DNA from: Hebobacterum sp964559435
GTDB taxonomy: Bacteria > Armatimonadota > Hebobacteria > Hebobacterales > Hebobacteraceae
Assembly (NCBI GenBank): GCA_964559435.1
Contig: CAZLHI010000012.1
Location: 19,155-83,154, forward strand
DNA length: 64,000 bases
Direction of reading: 5' to 3'
The translations under genes were made by a program, and so were the position numbers. The notes below the pieces were generated by a model. The model searched no databases. It was given only the letters and a program-made list of their open reading frames with translations, and was not told the DNA's origin. Below are positions 52,497-60,495 of the stretch, piece after piece (within the stretch, counting starts at the first letter, position 1; each line of letters begins with the position of its first letter).

Positions 52497-52973
52497 GTGA
52501 GGGCGATCGCCGAGAGGCGACGCCCTCTCCTTTTGTTTATCGCCGTTTCCCTCGCTGCTTTCGGCCTCGACCAGGCCACCAAGGCCGCTGCCGAGCGACA
52601 CCTCCAGCTCGGCGTGCCCGTCCCGGATCACGGACTGCTCCAGCTCAGCCTTGAACACAACACTGGCTCTGCGTTCAACCTCATCAGCCAGAGCTGGATC
52701 CTCACTGCTGCAAGCGCTGCTGTGTGTGTGGTAGTATTGGCGTACGCTCTTGCCGGCGGCCTGGCCGGGGCCCCGGGGCGGGCCGCCGCTCTGGGGTTGA
52801 TAGTCGGCGGGGCCCTTGGGAACCTCTGTGACCGGCTGCGTACCGGAGGGGTCATTGACTTCATTGATGTCGATATCTGGCATTGGCCGATCTTCAACGC
52901 CGCAGATATCGCGATCACCGTCGGCGTTGGGCTGCTGGCGGTGGAGATACTCCGTCGGCGTCGCCACAGCTAG
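52497..52973 (+). CDS. lspA: Lipoprotein signal peptidase (signal peptidase II)
   Basis: LspA removes lipoprotein signal peptides. The 158-residue protein has four helices and the catalytic Asp pair in GGALGNLCDRLRTGGVIDFIDV and NAADIAITVG. FGLDQATKAAAERHL and EHNTGSAFNL are also conserved. GTG 52497 is two bases after the DksA stop. The next gene, lgt, acts just before it in lipoprotein maturation; the binding protein at 7774 is one such substrate. Confidence 0.94.
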   Translation: MRAIAERRRPLLLFIAVSLAAFGLDQATKAAAERHLQLGVPVPDHGLLQLSLEHNTGSAFNLISQSWILTAASAAVCVVVLAYALAGGLAGAPGRAAALGLIVGGALGNLCDRLRTGGVIDFIDVDIWHWPIFNAADIAITVGVGLLAVEILRRRRHS

Positions 52974-52982
52974 GTTGTGCTG

Positions 52983-53783
52983 ATGCATCGCATACTATTC
53001 CGAATTGGGCCAGTTCCGATTCACAGCTACGGCACGTTGCTCATGGTCGGCTTCGTGGCCGCCATACTCCTGTCGCGCCGCGAGGCGCGGCGGCTGGGGC
53101 TGTCTCCCGATGTGCCGCTCGATCTGGGCCTATGGGTGCTGGTGGCCAGTGTCGTCTTTGCGCGCGGCTTGTACGCGGCCCTGGACTGGAGCTACTTCGC
53201 CGACCATCCGCTCGACATTCTCCGCGTGTGGCGCGAGGGCGGCTTGTCGTTTCATGGGGGGCTGCTGGGAGGTTTGCTCGCGGGATTGCTGTTCGCGTGG
53301 CGGCGAGGACTCTCGTTCTGGCTGCTGGCCGACATGGTCGCGCCGGGCCTGGCGCTCGGGTACGCCATTGCGCGCCTGGGCTGCCTTCTGAACGGCTGCT
53401 GCTACGGCGTGACCACTGATCTGCCGTGGGGGATACGGTTTCTGATCTGGCCCGACTCGGAGATCAAGACCGACCCGAGCCATCCAACCCAGATCTACTC
53501 AGCGTTTGGGAGCCTGGCGATTCTAGCGGTGCTGCTGGGCGCCCGGAGCCGCCTCAAGGCGCGCGGACAGCTATTCCTGCTTTACCTTCTGCTCTACGCC
53601 CCCATGCGGGCGGCCGTCGAAGTTCTGCGCAAAGGGGTCACGGCACGGGTCCTGTTCGACGGGCTCACCGAGGCCCAGATGGCCAGTTGTGTGATCTTTG
53701 CGCTGGCGCTGTTCGGATTCATCGTTCGCGGCCGGCGGGCCGTGTGCGAGGCCGCCGCCGACCAAGGGCGACGGCCGCAATGA
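52983..53783 (+). CDS. lgt: Prolipoprotein diacylglyceryl transferase
   Basis: Lgt adds diacylglycerol to the lipobox Cys. The 266-residue membrane protein shows HSYGTLLMVGFVAAILLS, SFHGGLLGGLLAGLLFAW and the signature IARLGCLLNGCCYGVTTDLPW, followed by HPTQIYSAFGSL and further helices. ATG 52983 is used; a GTG two codons earlier is possible. Its stop overlaps the rluD ATG (ATGA). Confidence 0.92.
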   Translation: MHRILFRIGPVPIHSYGTLLMVGFVAAILLSRREARRLGLSPDVPLDLGLWVLVASVVFARGLYAALDWSYFADHPLDILRVWREGGLSFHGGLLGGLLAGLLFAWRRGLSFWLLADMVAPGLALGYAIARLGCLLNGCCYGVTTDLPWGIRFLIWPDSEIKTDPSHPTQIYSAFGSLAILAVLLGARSRLKARGQLFLLYLLLYAPMRAAVEVLRKGVTARVLFDGLTEAQMASCVIFALALFGFIVRGRRAVCEAAADQGRRPQ

Positions 53784-54793
53784 CGAAGGAGAGAGCATAC
53801 CTCGACGTCGGCCCGAAGGCCGCCGGTCACCGGCTCGATGCTTTCCTTGCGGCGAGCATCGGCTCCCTGACGAGGTCTCAGGCCGAGCGGCTTGCGAAGT
53901 CCGGACGAGTCCGAGTGGACGGCCGACCGGCCGCGCCCGGCCGCCGCCTGAACGCCGGAGAGCGCGTAGAGGTATCGCTGCCGCCGCCGCGCCCCTCACG
54001 CGCTCAGCCCGAAGAGATCCCACTCGACATCTTCTTCGAAGACGAGCACATCGTAGTCGTGAACAAGCCCCGGGGCATGGTCGTTCATCCAGGGGCCGGG
54101 CGCCATTCAGGTACGCTCGTGAACGCGCTACTGGCGCACACAGGTGTGCTTGCGCAGGGGGCCGGGCCGCAGCGCCCCGGCCTCGTGCACCGTCTCGACC
54201 GCGATACGACTGGCCTGCTCGTGGCGGCCAAGACGGATCAGGCTTTCGAGAACCTGGCAGGCCAGGTCCGCCGACGGGAATTGGAACGGCACTATCTGGC
54301 TCTGGTGTGGGGGACCATTGAGGAGGATCGCTTGGTGATCGACGCCCCGATAGGCCGACATCTGCGGGAAGGGCTCCGGATGACCGCCGTGCCGAGGCCG
54401 ACGGCGGGGCGCAAGGTACGTCGTGCCCGCACGGACGTGATCGTGCTGGACCGATTGGGCCCAATGACGCTTGTGGAGGCCAGACTTGGCACGGGCAGAA
54501 CGCATCAGATACGTGTTCATCTGGCCTACCAGGGGCATCCCGTCGTTGGAGACCCGACATACGGGGTCCGGAGGGCTCGCCGGGAACGGGCGGCGTTGGA
54601 CTTGAAAGCTCAGCACCTCGTCAAGTCTCTTGGCGGGCAGGCGCTCCACGCGCAGCTCTTGAGGTTCCGCCATCCTGCGACTGGCCAGGAACTGACGTTC
54701 ACGGCCCCGTTGCCGCCGGACATGGCGGCCGTGGTGGGCCACTTGTCGGCTGCCAGCGGGGGACCGAGGGAACGTCAGGAAAACAGGAAGTAG
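53780..54793 (+). CDS. rluD: 23S rRNA pseudouridine synthase, RluD type
   Basis: The 337-residue enzyme has an N-terminal S4 RNA-binding domain (HRLDAFLAASIGSLTRSQAE, about 17-36) and the catalytic Asp in GLVHRLDRDTTGLLVAAKT, plus YLALVWG and RTHQIRVHLAYQGHPVVGD. The pseudouridine target is 23S rRNA by family. ATG 53780 overlaps the lgt stop; the upstream extension lies inside lgt. The C-terminus has a short basic tail. Confidence 0.92.
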   Translation: MTKERAYLDVGPKAAGHRLDAFLAASIGSLTRSQAERLAKSGRVRVDGRPAAPGRRLNAGERVEVSLPPPRPSRAQPEEIPLDIFFEDEHIVVVNKPRGMVVHPGAGRHSGTLVNALLAHTGVLAQGAGPQRPGLVHRLDRDTTGLLVAAKTDQAFENLAGQVRRRELERHYLALVWGTIEEDRLVIDAPIGRHLREGLRMTAVPRPTAGRKVRRARTDVIVLDRLGPMTLVEARLGTGRTHQIRVHLAYQGHPVVGDPTYGVRRARRERAALDLKAQHLVKSLGGQALHAQLLRFRHPATGQELTFTAPLPPDMAAVVGHLSAASGGPRERQENRK

Positions 54794-54928
54794 GGGAAGG
54801 TGGCCTGCGAAGAGCTGCCGTAAGAACGGTCGAACGGCAGACACGGCTGGGCACGTGGGGCAAAAGGCAGAAGGCCGGCGCAGACATGCCTGCGCGGCGA
54901 TCTTCGGAATAGAGGCAGGAGGGCGATC

Positions 54929-55327
54929 GTGTATCCTGGGGATCTCTACTACAGCGAGACCCATCAATGGGCGCGAGTCGACGAAGGAGTGGCGACCGTC
55001 GGGATAACCAATTACGCCCAGGAACAGCTTGGTGATGTCGTCTACGTCGAGCTGCCGCAGCCCGACGAAGAGGCCAAGCGCGGCGAGCCACTGGGCAGCG
55101 TCGAGTCCGTGAAGGCCGTCGCCGACGTCAATTCACCACTAAGCGGCCGCGTGATCGAAGTCAATATCGCTCTCGACGATGCTCCCGAGAAGATCAACGA
55201 GTCTCCGTATGATGAGGGGTGGCTGGCCAAGATTGAGCTTTCCGATCGGGCCGAGATCCGCTCTCTCATGAGCGCCCAGCAGTACGTACAGCTTCTTCAG
55301 CAGTTGGACGAGAACAAGAGCGGCTAG
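54929..55327 (+). CDS. gcvH: Glycine cleavage system H protein
   Basis: GcvH carries the lipoyl arm between glycine cleavage enzymes. The 132-residue protein has YSETHQWARV, VGITNYAQEQLGDVVYVELP and the lipoylation Lys in GSVESVKAVADVNSP. GTG 54929 is preceded by AGGAGGG. No gcvT or gcvP is adjacent. It lies 135 bp after rluD with no visible gene between. Confidence 0.94.
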   Translation: MYPGDLYYSETHQWARVDEGVATVGITNYAQEQLGDVVYVELPQPDEEAKRGEPLGSVESVKAVADVNSPLSGRVIEVNIALDDAPEKINESPYDEGWLAKIELSDRAEIRSLMSAQQYVQLLQQLDENKSG

Positions 55328-55351
55328 TACCGCGCCTAGGCCAGCGAAACG

Positions 55352-55371
55352 GGCGAGGCCTCGGCCTCGCC
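55352..55371. terminator. Stem-loop between gcvH and hsp20
   Basis: GGCGAGGC (55352-55359) pairs with GCCTCGCC (55364-55371) around a four-base loop, between the convergent gcvH and hsp20 genes. Read on the minus strand it is followed by CGTTTCGC, so it may terminate hsp20. Confidence 0.5.
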
Positions 55372-55395
55372 ACAAGTACCAGCTAGAGCTGCTAG

Positions 55396-55839
55396 CTATT
55401 CCACTGTGATCTTCCTAGGAGTCGCAGCCTTACTTCTCTCGCTCTTCGCCATCCGTACCTCGAGCACTCCATCTTTCATCGTTGCCTTTGTCCGATCGGT
55501 CACCACTTCGGCCGGCAGAGGCAGCAGCCTCTCGTACCGTCGCCAGACCCTCTCCCTCCGGTGGTAGGTCTGCTCTTTCTCCTCCTTCTCCTCTGACATC
55601 TCCGCCTTTATCGACAAAGACTCCGGCAGGACCTCCACCTCGAGGTCCTTTCTGTCAACCCCCGGCAGTTCGGCCCTCACGACCACTTCGTCCGCGGTCT
55701 CCGACACATCGACGGAGGGCGCACGCACTCCCTCTTGCCTCGCGAGCGGCCGGCCGAAGAACTCGTCGAACACACGGTCGAGGTCAGTTTGCATGCTCAT
55801 GAGGCTGCGGAACGGCTCCCATCTTCTCAGCGCAGACAT
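55396..55839 (-). CDS. hsp20: Hsp20 family small heat-shock protein
   Basis: The 147-residue alpha-crystallin protein has WEPFRSLMSMQTDLDRVFDE at the N-terminus, PSVDVSETADEVVVRAELPG, LEVEVLPESLSIKAE, and a late KDGVLEVRMAKSE. It holds unfolded proteins for later refolding. A strong AGGAGGT lies before the ATG and a sigma70-like promoter at 55890-55919 drives it. No CIRCE inverted repeat is seen. Confidence 0.93.
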   Translation of the reverse strand: MSALRRWEPFRSLMSMQTDLDRVFDEFFGRPLARQEGVRAPSVDVSETADEVVVRAELPGVDRKDLEVEVLPESLSIKAEMSEEKEEKEQTYHRRERVWRRYERLLPLPAEVVTDRTKATMKDGVLEVRMAKSERSKAATPRKITVE

Positions 55840-55889
55840 TCAACACACCTCCTTACAGCTTTGTTCGCATGGTTCTATTCAGCGCTTGG

Positions 55890-55919
55890 ATAGTAGCCCA
55901 TTGAGTGGATGACTGTCAA
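55890..55919 (-). promoter_or_regulatory. Sigma70-type promoter for hsp20, TTGACA-N18-TACTAT
   Basis: On the minus strand the -35 TTGACA (55919-55914) and -10 TACTAT (55895-55890) are 18 bp apart, leading to the hsp20 ATG at 55839 with a leader of about 45 bases containing AGGAGGT. Confidence 0.7.
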
Positions 55920-56048
55920 GTACCCTTAGCATACGATTGTGCATTTATTGTGACAAACCGCTCGCCTTGGCAAAGGGTCAGCGCCTACAGGAATGGCCCC
56001 GGAGCGGGCGAAATGTCCCTCTGCAACGACACGGGCGGGAGTCGGGCA

Positions 56049-56867
56049 ATGGCGAGACGCGATGGGGTGCCGCTTGTTACTTTGCTGAGTGACCTTGGCA
56101 CAGCGGACACATATGTGGGAGTGATGAAGGCGGTAATCCTCGGCATCTGTCCGGCTGCACGCATCGTGGACCTCTGCCACGACATCGACCCGCAGAATAT
56201 CCAGCAGGCCGCCTTTCTCCTGGATACCGCCTGGAGATACTGCCCAGAGGGGACCGTGCACGTTGTGGTCGTCGATCCTGGGGTCGGCAGCGAGCGACGC
56301 CTGTTGGCCGTTGACGCGCACAACCACCTCTTTGTTGCACCGGACAACGGGGTCCTGACATACGTGCTGGCCAGTGCTCGAGACTATCGCGCGTACTCGC
56401 TCGAACGCCGGAGGCTGTTCTTGCCGGACGTCAGCCAGACTTTCCACGGCAGAGACATTCTCGCGCCGGTGGCCGCTCGGCTCGCTCTCGGCCTTCCGCC
56501 GGAGGAGGTCGGCTCCGAGGTGACGGACGCGCTGGAGCGATTCCCGATTTCCCGGGCCGTCATGGACGAAAGCAACCTCGTGGCGCACGTCGTGCACGTC
56601 GACCGGTTCGGCAACCTCGTCACCGATCTTTCCGAGGATGACCTGGTCACATGGCAGCGGGAGGTCGGTGCCGATAATTTCGTCATCAAGGTTGGGGACA
56701 GCGTGATCGAGGACATCCGCGTGGCTTACGCCGGGGCCGGCCCGGGGGAACTGCTCGCCCTGTTTGGCAGCAGCGGCCGCCTCGAGATCGCGCTTAACCT
56801 TGGAAGCGCCTCAGACTGCCTTGGCGTTGGCACGGGCGCAATAGTGATGATCGAGGGCCGGGCGTGA
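56049..56867 (+). CDS. SAM hydroxide adenosyltransferase (DUF62 family)
   Basis: The 272-residue enzyme belongs to the family that hydrolyses S-adenosylmethionine to adenosine and methionine, related to fluorinase and chlorinase. Motifs in order: VTLLSDLGTADTYVGVMKAV, HVVVVDPGVGSERRLLAVDA, LFVAPDNGVLTYV, FHGRDILAPVAA and VVHVDRFGNLVTDL. ATG 56049 with GGGAG upstream is preferred; a 48-codon extension looks non-coding. It overlaps the next gene by four bases. The biological reason for SAM hydrolysis is unclear. Confidence 0.9.
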   Translation: MARRDGVPLVTLLSDLGTADTYVGVMKAVILGICPAARIVDLCHDIDPQNIQQAAFLLDTAWRYCPEGTVHVVVVDPGVGSERRLLAVDAHNHLFVAPDNGVLTYVLASARDYRAYSLERRRLFLPDVSQTFHGRDILAPVAARLALGLPPEEVGSEVTDALERFPISRAVMDESNLVAHVVHVDRFGNLVTDLSEDDLVTWQREVGADNFVIKVGDSVIEDIRVAYAGAGPGELLALFGSSGRLEIALNLGSASDCLGVGTGAIVMIEGRA

Positions 56868-57946
56868 GGGCAAGCAAGCAGCTCCGGCTCGCGGGAGAAG
56901 CAGCCTTCGTCGTGACCACGCCGGCCGGGCTGGAGGCGGAGGCGCGGCGCGAGTTGCGTGGTCTCCTGCCCGGTGCCGACGTCCGTCCGATGATGCTGAA
57001 GGGCAATATCCTGCTGCTCACCGACCAGCAGGAGGACGAGGTCCTGGCGGCCCTGGCGTCCGCGACCACTCACTACGTATCTCGTGTCGTGCCTGTGCAG
57101 GCGTGCGTCTCCGTGTCGCCGGATGCCGGGTGCTTTCCGCAGGTCGCCGAGGTGGCGAGCGGGATCGGTCGCATCGGCGCAGGAGAGACGTTCCTGGTTC
57201 GATGCAGCCGACGCGGACAGCACCGCTGGCAGAGCCGAGAGCTCGAGCGCGCGGTGGCCTTTGAAATAGAGCGCCTCACCGGAGGCAAGGGAGACTACGA
57301 AGCCGAGCCGGGCTGGCTGGTTGGCGTCGAGGTCTATCAGCAGACTGCGTTCGTCGGCGTGAACCGTCCCGGGGACGTTCTTCGTAAGCCCCTCGGGCGA
57401 CAGCGCAAGTACGCTCCGGGGAAGCGGCCTCTCAACCGAGCGCAGTGGAAGATCCGCGAGGCCCTGGAGGCGTTCGGGATCGACCTCGATCCGGAGTCCC
57501 GCGTCCTCGACCTCGGTTCTGCCCCGGGCGGATGGGTGGCGGTGCTGGCCGGTGTAGCCAAAGAGGTCGTTGCGGTCGATCCTGCGAGGCTGGACCCGCG
57601 AGTGGCGGACCTGCCAAATGTTCGACACCTACAGGAGAAGGCCGAGGACCTGGCGGGCCGAGAGGACCTGTTCGGCTCCTTCGACCTGATGACATGTGAC
57701 ATGAACGTCGAGCCCCGGGAGGCCGCCGACGTCATGTGCCGACTCGCGCCGGCGCTGAAGCCGGGAGCACCGGCCATCATGACCGTGAAGTACGTGACCC
57801 CGAAGCGAAGGCGGCACGAGCGAGAGGCGGGCCGGAAGCTGGCCGAGCAATTCGAAGACATCCGGTTCAAGCGGCTTCCCCACAACGGCTACGAGACCAC
57901 CGCGGGGATGGTGAAGAGGACATCGGTGGGCACCGCGAAGAACTAG
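56864..57946 (+). CDS. THUMP-domain FtsJ/RlmM-type methyltransferase
   Basis: The 360-residue protein has an N-terminal THUMP-like region (about 10-170; AFVVTTPAGLEAEARREL, VRCSRRGQHRWQSRELERAV) and a C-terminal FtsJ-type methyltransferase with VLDLGSAPGGWVAVLAG (about 213-229), a CDMNVEPREAADVM acidic site and IMTVKYVTPKRR. RlmM methylates a 2'-O in 23S rRNA; this protein is similar but shorter. GTG 56864 overlaps the SAM hydrolase stop, an odd pairing of a SAM user with a SAM destroyer. Confidence 0.82.
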   Translation: MRASKQLRLAGEAAFVVTTPAGLEAEARRELRGLLPGADVRPMMLKGNILLLTDQQEDEVLAALASATTHYVSRVVPVQACVSVSPDAGCFPQVAEVASGIGRIGAGETFLVRCSRRGQHRWQSRELERAVAFEIERLTGGKGDYEAEPGWLVGVEVYQQTAFVGVNRPGDVLRKPLGRQRKYAPGKRPLNRAQWKIREALEAFGIDLDPESRVLDLGSAPGGWVAVLAGVAKEVVAVDPARLDPRVADLPNVRHLQEKAEDLAGREDLFGSFDLMTCDMNVEPREAADVMCRLAPALKPGAPAIMTVKYVTPKRRRHEREAGRKLAEQFEDIRFKRLPHNGYETTAGMVKRTSVGTAKN

Positions 57947-58007
57947 TGAGACTGTTCACCATCGGCGATCACGGCCGGCGGTCAAGCAGCGACGGAGGAA
58001 AGCGCAG

Positions 58008-59051
58008 ATGAGGAAGAAGGTTCGGCTGGGGATCATTGGCGCGGGCACCATTGGGCGCATCCACCTGGAAGCATGTCAGGAATGTACCGGTGTTGAGGTG
58101 ACCGCCGTCTGTGATGTAGAGAAGCACCGCGCGCAGCAGGTCGCGGATGAATTCGGCGTTTCCCACGTGTTCAGTGACTACAGGAAGTTGCTGAGTGCAG
58201 ACGTGGCCGAGGCTGTGTCGGTATGCACCCCCAACAACACGCACCTGCCGGTGACATTGGCGGCCCTCAAAGCGGGCAAGGATGTCATGTGTGAGAAGCC
58301 GCTGGCGATGAACGCACGGGAAGCCAGGCGGATGGTCGAGGCGGCCAAGAAGGCCCGCAAGATCCTCATGGCGGCGCAGTCTGCCCGCTACACTCGAGCG
58401 AGCCGGTTCCTCAAGGAGCAGGCTGAAGCGGGACGCTTCGGTGAGCTCTACTATGGTAAGGCACTTTGGCTCCGCAGGAGCGGGATTCCAAAGGGCTGGT
58501 TCCAGGATGCCAAGCAGTCCGCGGGAGGCCCCCTTATTGACTTGGGCGTGCACGCAGTTGACTTGATGTGGTGGCTGATGGGACGTCCCAGCCCCGTCTC
58601 CGCCTACGGAGTCAGCTTCGACCACCTCGGCCGGAGCGGGCAAGGTATGGGAGACTGGGGCGTCGGCTGGAACCCCGCCAAGTTCACCGTGGAAGACATG
58701 GTGGGCGGCATGATCCGCTTCGAGGATGGCCGCGCGCTCGGCCTCGACATCTCGTGGGCAGCTCACACCGGCGATCTGTATTGGCTGAGGATCTTCGGCA
58801 CCAAGGGCGGCGCGCAGATCCAGCCCCAAACCGTTGTCTATCGCACTGCCGGCGACACGAAGCTCGATGTGATCCCTCAGTTGGGGCGACAGGACCAGTA
58901 CGCAGCTGAGAACCAGCATTTCGTGGACTGTATCCGACGCAGGAAGGAGCCGATCTCGCCGGGCTCTCAGGCGGTGGTCGTGATGGAAATGCTCGATGCT
59001 GTCGCGAAGGCCGCGCGAACCGGCCGGATGGTGTCGATTCGAACGGGATAG
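58008..59051 (+). CDS. Gfo/Idh/MocA family oxidoreductase
   Basis: The 347-residue NAD(P)-dependent sugar oxidoreductase has LGIIGAGTIGRIHLEACQE (about 7-25), the CEKPLAMNAREA catalytic Lys segment and LIDLGVHAVDLMWWLMG. GGAGGAAAG precedes the ATG. The substrate is probably an inositol or sugar derivative but cannot be read. It stands alone between the FtsJ gene and the HIT operon promoter. Confidence 0.9.
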   Translation: MRKKVRLGIIGAGTIGRIHLEACQECTGVEVTAVCDVEKHRAQQVADEFGVSHVFSDYRKLLSADVAEAVSVCTPNNTHLPVTLAALKAGKDVMCEKPLAMNAREARRMVEAAKKARKILMAAQSARYTRASRFLKEQAEAGRFGELYYGKALWLRRSGIPKGWFQDAKQSAGGPLIDLGVHAVDLMWWLMGRPSPVSAYGVSFDHLGRSGQGMGDWGVGWNPAKFTVEDMVGGMIRFEDGRALGLDISWAAHTGDLYWLRIFGTKGGAQIQPQTVVYRTAGDTKLDVIPQLGRQDQYAAENQHFVDCIRRRKEPISPGSQAVVVMEMLDAVAKAARTGRMVSIRTG

Positions 59052-59064
59052 TCGGCGGAGGGAT

Positions 59065-59093
59065 TTGACGCCGGTTTGCTCCTCCGGTATCAT
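59065..59093 (+). promoter_or_regulatory. Sigma70-type promoter, TTGACG-N17-TATCAT
   Basis: The -35 TTGACG (59065-59070) and -10 TATCAT (59088-59093) are 17 bp apart. GGAGGAG then the GTG at 59128 follow. It likely drives HIT-cdaA-ybbR. Confidence 0.7.
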
Positions 59094-59127
59094 GGCGGTC
59101 GAGGGGTGAGGGCAGCGGAGGAGCGCG

Positions 59128-59631
59128 GTGGAGCATCTGTGGGCGCCCTGGCGGATTAGCTACGTGAGCGCTGAGCAGCCTGAAGGCTGCATATTCTGCA
59201 CGAAGCCTGTGGCCGGCGACGACGAAGCGAATCAGATCCTGCATCGCGGGGATTTGATCTGCATCATGCTGAACGCGTATCCCTACAACACGGGCCACCT
59301 CATGATCGCGCCCTATCGGCATATCGCCGACCCGCTGGAACTCACGCCACAGGAGTCCAGCGAGATACTCTACGGCATCCGCATTGCCATAGAGATCCTG
59401 CGGGACGCCTTCTCCCCAGAAGGATTCAATATCGGGATGAACGTGGGGCATGTTGCGGGCGCGGGCTACGCCGAGCATGTCCATGTGCACGTGGTCCCCC
59501 GCTGGAGCGGTGACACGAACTTCATGGCCGTCACCGCCGATACGCGGGTCGTTCCGGAGGCGCTTGCTGACAGCTACAGACGCCTAAAGGAAGCTCTTGC
59601 CAGGAGAGCCGAACAAGCAGGTGACCAGTAG
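59128..59631 (+). CDS. HIT family nucleotide hydrolase/phosphorylase
   Basis: The 167-residue protein has LWAPWRISYVSAEQPEGCIF (APA/AP4A-phosphorylase-like start), YPYNTGHLMIAPYRH and the histidine triad AEHVHVHVVPRWSG (about 110-123). It acts on nucleoside 5'-phosphoramidates or dinucleoside polyphosphates. It shares a promoter with cdaA and ybbR, and a dinucleotide link to the cyclase is attractive but unproven. Confidence 0.9.
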   Translation: MEHLWAPWRISYVSAEQPEGCIFCTKPVAGDDEANQILHRGDLICIMLNAYPYNTGHLMIAPYRHIADPLELTPQESSEILYGIRIAIEILRDAFSPEGFNIGMNVGHVAGAGYAEHVHVHVVPRWSGDTNFMAVTADTRVVPEALADSYRRLKEALARRAEQAGDQ

Positions 59632-59658
59632 CTCTCTGGCCGCTATCGGGAGCCGAAG

Positions 59659-60495
59659 ATGATGACCTGGCTCAGGTGGGTCTGGCAGGTCATGCGGGAG
59701 AACTTCGGCTTTCTCTCCCTGCTGGACATCGCCCTCGTCGCAATCAGCGTCTACTTCGTGCTTCGGCTACTCCGAGGTACCCGCGCGGTTCAGCTGCTGA
59801 AGGGCCTGCTTACCCTGGGCGCGCTGATAGTTCTGACACAGAGCCTCAAGCTCTTCACGCTCAACTGGATTCTCAAGCAGGCTCTGCTGCCCGGCGTTAT
59901 CGCCTTGATCATACTCTTCCAGCCGGAGCTCCGGCTCGCCCTCGAACAGATCGGCCGCGGACATATCTTTGGCGCCGGACTCACCTCGATGCGGCGGGAG
60001 CAGATCACGCGGCTGGCCGATGAACTTGTGCTGAGCGCCCGCCAGCTCTCCCGTGAGCGCATCGGCGCCCTCATCGTTGTCGAGCGCGAAGTCGGCCTGA
60101 ACGACGTAGTCCAGACGGGCCGGCGACTTGACGCTGTGGCCTCGGCCGATCTGTTGCGGACCGTCTTCTACCCCGGCACGCCCCTGCACGATCTGGCCGC
60201 GGTGATCCGGGGAGAGCGGCTCGTGGCTGCGGGGTGTCTGCTGCCATTGACAGAGCGGCGCGATGTCCGCGGGCTGCTGGGCACGCGACATCGGGCCGCG
60301 CTCGGGCTGAGCGAGACGACGGACGCAGCCGTGATCGTAGTCTCGGAGGAGACGGGCGGGATCTCGTTGGCGGTCGAGGGCCGACTCTACAGCAATCTGA
60401 CTCCTGACGTGCTCAAGCAGCGACTCCTGGGCATCCTGACGCCCGCCCCTCGGGCGCCGCGCATCAGGCTGGGAAGGCGGAAGGATGCTGCATAG
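59659..60495 (+). CDS. cdaA: Diadenylate cyclase CdaA-like, altered DGA motif
   Basis: CdaA makes cyclic di-AMP. The 278-residue protein has three N-terminal membrane helices (about 20-82), FQPELRLALEQIGRG, and the DAC domain with GTRHRAALGLSE (RHR, 210-212). The DGA catalytic motif is changed: PLHDLAAVIRG has Leu in place of Gly (residues 178-180). It overlaps ybbR by 11 bases, the usual activator pair. Activity may be reduced, or the motif may tolerate Leu. The start at 59659 follows GGGAG. Confidence 0.9.
   Translation: MMTWLRWVWQVMRENFGFLSLLDIALVAISVYFVLRLLRGTRAVQLLKGLLTLGALIVLTQSLKLFTLNWILKQALLPGVIALIILFQPELRLALEQIGRGHIFGAGLTSMRREQITRLADELVLSARQLSRERIGALIVVEREVGLNDVVQTGRRLDAVASADLLRTVFYPGTPLHDLAAVIRGERLVAAGCLLPLTERRDVRGLLGTRHRAALGLSETTDAAVIVVSEETGGISLAVEGRLYSNLTPDVLKQRLLGILTPAPRAPRIRLGRRKDAA

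Noticed and set aside
55381..55397. AGCTAG...CTAGCT palindrome after gcvH
   Set aside because: Only six paired bases, overlaps the hsp20 stop; too short to call.
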